Positions 60,907 through 64,000 of a stretch of 64,000 bases of DNA are shown one piece after another. Each line of letters opens with the position of its first letter. Positions within the stretch are counted from its first letter, which is position 1. Below the pieces are notes generated by a model. That model ran no database searches. It worked only from the letters and a program-made list of their open reading frames with translations, and was not told the DNA's origin. Source of the DNA: Lasiosphaeris hirsuta (taxonomy: Eukaryota > Ascomycota > Sordariomycetes > Sordariales > Lasiosphaeriaceae); the NCBI GenBank assembly GCA_030549175.1, contig JAUKUA010000001.1:5456001-5520000 (forward strand). The letters run 5' to 3'. The position numbers and the translations under genes were made by a program.

Positions 60907-63900
60907 ATGGTAAGAAGATACCCTTCATCTCTGTTCCCCTAGTTGCCGGCAGGCTGCATGGTCAGAATGGCCGATCTTTTCTGTGGTTGTTCGTTCTGTG
61001 CCCGCTCAAGCCATGTCGACAAACCATCCACTCCCATCTTTGTCACACGCACCCCTCCCCCCTTTTCCTGTCACTTACACACTTGTTGTGATTCCTACAT
61101 CAGCCCCCACCAGTCCCCATCCATGCCCTCTCGGTGACCTGCCTCACCGGTCCGGACACGCTCCCTCACAGACGCCCCATTTCTCAGCTGTCTCTTTCGA
61201 TTGCCAATGTGCGGTGAGTTGATGATGCTTGCCTAGAATAATCTCAAGAGACGCCGGGCATACTGCCATGAGGGCTCCCCTGCAGAGCCAGTGCTCCAGG
61301 ACCTATCCCACTCCGCTTCCGCCGGCCTCGACGATTCATCCCTGTCAGCCAACTATCGATATATACTGGAGCATGCTCCCTCCACTTCTGTGAAGATCGC
61401 CGTGCCTCTCTCCAAGATCCTAGAACTTGACCGTCAAGACAATCAGCGCTTCATACTGGAGCAAGCCGCCGAATCTCTCGGTTATCCAATATCATTCATG
61501 CTAGATCTCAGCGGTCACCAACACGAACTCCAAGCCCAAGCCCAAGCTCAGGCTCAAGCTCAAGTGCATTCACATAAGAGATCCCGCCTGCACCCAGGCT
61601 CCTCTTCCATGTCAACCCCGTACTTGGACGACCACACCTCCCGGGATGTCCAGGAGAAGCCCCTCCTTGACAATGGCCCGACAGGGCCTGCCGGGAATGC
61701 CGGCCGCAAGCCCTTTGGCGCCTTTACCGACAGCTTCCCTTCAGGGTGGACTGGTCAGCGTATAGCGGACTGTTTCGCCAGTTTCGCCATGTGCCCACCT
61801 TGTTCTACTTACGACTCACATCCTGGTATGTTTTCAGCGCACCCGGAAGCTATAAAGAGGAGACTGATTGGCTCTATCAGTGTACCAGCCGCTGCCTACG
61901 ACGGCAGCATATGATTACGGCAGTGCAAGACCACCGCTTGATGACCCCGTGGTGTCCCTTCAGCCTCAAAGTCAGCCGTCTCTGGATGCTACGCCGATAG
62001 CTTCGGACCATGCAGGCCTATTCCCTTGTGATGATCACGGTTTAATGACGCAATACCTGGCGAACTACACCCCATTGCAGCCCAGTCGTGCAACGGCTAT
62101 GCAGCCTTCTGCAAGTAGGGAAGAGATGGTCTACCCCGGAGCCTCGCCGACGGGAAAGTACGACGGTAATGTGGAAGACAATTGTAATGCTACGGGCTTG
62201 GGGATCCAAACTCAACCTCATCTTATGAACAACCCCGGCAGGCCAAATGGCATCGCAGGCGCATACCCCGGCGATGTTGACTCGCCATCATTCAGCCGGC
62301 ACAGCAGCTCTTGGGGCCTTCCCCTACGGTACAATTCGCTGCAGGGCTTTGATATCAAGGATGACCCAGATACTTTAGATATACAGGGGAGATCGGCAAC
62401 CTTTGATCTCTTTCCCCACTCGAGAACGCTCCCAGCTAGAAGAGGACCGTTCAAGGACCATGATCAGCGTGAGAGAACCGCGCGCACGAGGAAGATGGGT
62501 AGCTGCATTAGATGCAGGATGCAAAGGATACGGGTAAGGCTTTCCTCCCGTGCTCGCACAGCCTACTTGTGAGACGATGCAGGAAGCCGAGTGCTGACAT
62601 GTCTCCTAGTGTAACCTCGACCCTGAAGACGAGAAGGGCCCCTGCATATCATGCAAGAAGATTGCCGCTAATAGTAGGATATACCGGCTGAATTGCCTTC
62701 GTTGGAAGATAACAGATGTCAAACTCTTCAAGCCCGGCCAGGTCAAGGGGCACGAATGGACGAATCGATGGAGGGATAGCGTGGTCGACGACATTGGGAG
62801 CTGGGCGGCGGCTGACTCGAGGGTCATCCACGTCACCGAAGGCTATACAGGTCGGTCGGTCAGGTTGCAGGTTCGACGGTTTCAACCACAGGACGGAGAT
62901 AAGTTGGACAGGTCCTGGGTCTCGGGCGGTGTCAGAAAGTCGGTCACGATTCCGCCTTTCGCGATTGTCGACATGGAATCAGCCAAGAGCGCTTTCGACG
63001 ACTACATCAAAAGGGGCCTGATGGATTGCTGTCAGCGTTTATTAGGGTCACAGGAGGAATTGCTTTGGAAGACGTACGCCCTCGCCATCAAGACTATGGG
63101 GAGTCCATCCACAAATGAGGCGGAGAGGAAGCTCCTCGTGAGCACGCTTGATCTGTGGATGTCTGTGAGGTTAACGACCAAGTCATTTGAAATCGTGGGG
63201 GATGATACTTTGGATATGCCCCGAGACCTGATTCAGGATCACGACAATCCCCTCCATGGGAAGATTCCGCTTCCGCCGGTTATGGGAGCCCAAATCGATT
63301 CGGTTCTGATACACCAGATTCAGCCCCACCTTCGTCGCAGGACGCTCGAGGAGCTCCAGAAGATGACTCAAGACAAAAAGCAAAAGACGTGGCTCACCAC
63401 ATATCTAGTGACCTTCATATTGTTGCACAACATCGCTCTCATCACGAAACACGACGCAGATTATGCAAGAAAACATGGAATGAAGGTCGGTTTCTTCTCC
63501 CCACGGTGGAGTCCGCATTGCAGACGTGCAAGGCTGGTTGCCAACGAGGAAGGGGTGAGAGAATGGCTACTAACTGCTGCTGCAGAGACGATTCGCAAGG
63601 GAGGACAACGTGAAGGAATATAACCTTGGTGAGGAAAGCCCCCAGCAACGGCTACTTGTACCGTTTTTGCTCGCCGTCGCTTGCCACTACTAATCATAGC
63701 ACAGGCGCGAACACACTCCTTGCCTACTTCCACTACTGCAATAAGGGCATCTACCCATTCTCGGCCGAGTGCAAGGATCAAGACCTCCAGAGCTTGGCAG
63801 AGCTTGACGAGGATGCAATGTCATTCGTCAAATACACTCGGCAGTTCGCCTCTAAAAACAGTGAGCAGACCCAACTTATGACCCAAGATGGTGCGAAACC

Positions 63901-64000
63901 AAGACACTGGGGCAGCGCTAACGCTTGTGTCCCTCGCCGCTTGCAGACCGACATTGGGATGAGCTCTGGCATGAGGAGAACTATGAGAGCGAGTATTACT
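60907..64000 (+). CDS. Variant Zn2Cys6 (C6) transcription factor, 3' truncated by window
   Basis: Model: ATG 60907-60909 directly followed by GTAAGA, then exons 61237-61825, 61881-62533, 62610-63485, 63586-63628, 63705-63860 and 63947 to the edge. All junctions keep frame. The N-terminus includes KRRRAYCHEGSPAEPVLQDL, SVKIAVPLSKILELDRQDNQ and a Gln-Ala repeat. The zinc cluster reads C-x2-C-x6-C-x10-C-x2-C-x13-C (SCIRCRMQRIR, CNLDPEDEKGPCISCKK, LNC), with an intron after RMQRIR. Long conserved C-terminal regions follow: RWKITDVKLFKPGQVKGHEW, GKIPLPPVMGAQID, HDADYARKHGMK and LLAYFHYCNKGIYPFSAEC. It is a presumed nuclear DNA-binding regulator of a large uncharacterised Pezizomycotina family. The first exon and the GTCGGT donor at 63486 are the weak points. 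Confidence 0.8.
61531..61565 (+). repeat. CAAGCY hexamer repeat encoding (QA)n
   Basis: A short in-frame hexamer array giving alternating Gln-Ala in the regulator's N-terminal region, probably a length-variable linker. Confidence 0.8.

Noticed and set aside
60129..60908. Overlapping 259-codon (-) and 227-codon (+) ORFs
   Set aside because: They run through T/G homopolymers, conflict with each other, show low-complexity composition and no domain. The stretch is better explained as the leader of the regulator gene.
63486..63585. Apparent frameshift in the zinc-cluster regulator
   Set aside because: An intron with a CTAAC branch site and CAG acceptor restores the conserved RRFAREDNVKEYNLG..ANTLLAYFHYC segment, so no mutation is needed.

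Overview
The window looks like nuclear DNA of a filamentous ascomycete (Pezizomycotina; Sordariomycetes is my best guess, which is inference). The coding sequences are split by many short introns, mostly 49-166 nt, with GT..AG ends and CTAAC/CTGAC-like branch sites. The gene families are typical of this group: UBR1, THOC5, BUB2, FPR3/4, ISC1, SWD3, PCC1, CDC14, an NDR-like kinase and a Zn2Cys6-type regulator. I rebuilt exon structures by hand from reading-frame continuity, splice signals and remembered family conservation. No alignment or RNA data were available.

Layout, left to right: the 3' part of UBR1 (+, cut by the left edge); a THOC5-like gene (-), divergent from an Izh3-type PAQR receptor (+); a small cysteine-rich, probably GPI-anchored secreted protein (-); BUB2 (-); a broken gene of an unnamed fungal family (-, nonsense plus frameshift); a sulfate permease (+); a 4.3 kb gap; a GT2-type membrane glycosyltransferase (+); a DJ-1/PfpI protein (+); an FPR3/4 nucleolar FKBP (+); an NDR-like AGC kinase (+) with an in-frame stop inside the kinase domain; ISC1 (-); an SR-rich WD40 protein resembling SWD3/WDR5 (+); PCC1 (-); CDC14 (+); a 3.9 kb gap; a SWIM zinc-finger protein (+); a divergent kinase-like protein (-); a 7.7 kb gene-poor stretch; and a zinc-cluster regulator (+) cut by the right edge.

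Most genes are ordinary housekeeping or signalling genes with no operon-like logic. Three of them (BUB2, CDC14, the NDR-like kinase) belong to families tied to mitotic exit and septation, which may be coincidence. I saw no rRNA, confident tRNA, CRISPR array, transposase gene or virus-like gene. The most unusual items are the kinase nonsense codon, the decayed unnamed gene, the four-exon cysteine-rich secreted protein with a 36-nt exon, a GC-AG intron in the sulfate permease, and the SR-repeat extension on the WD40 protein. I did not find a clear new multi-gene system.
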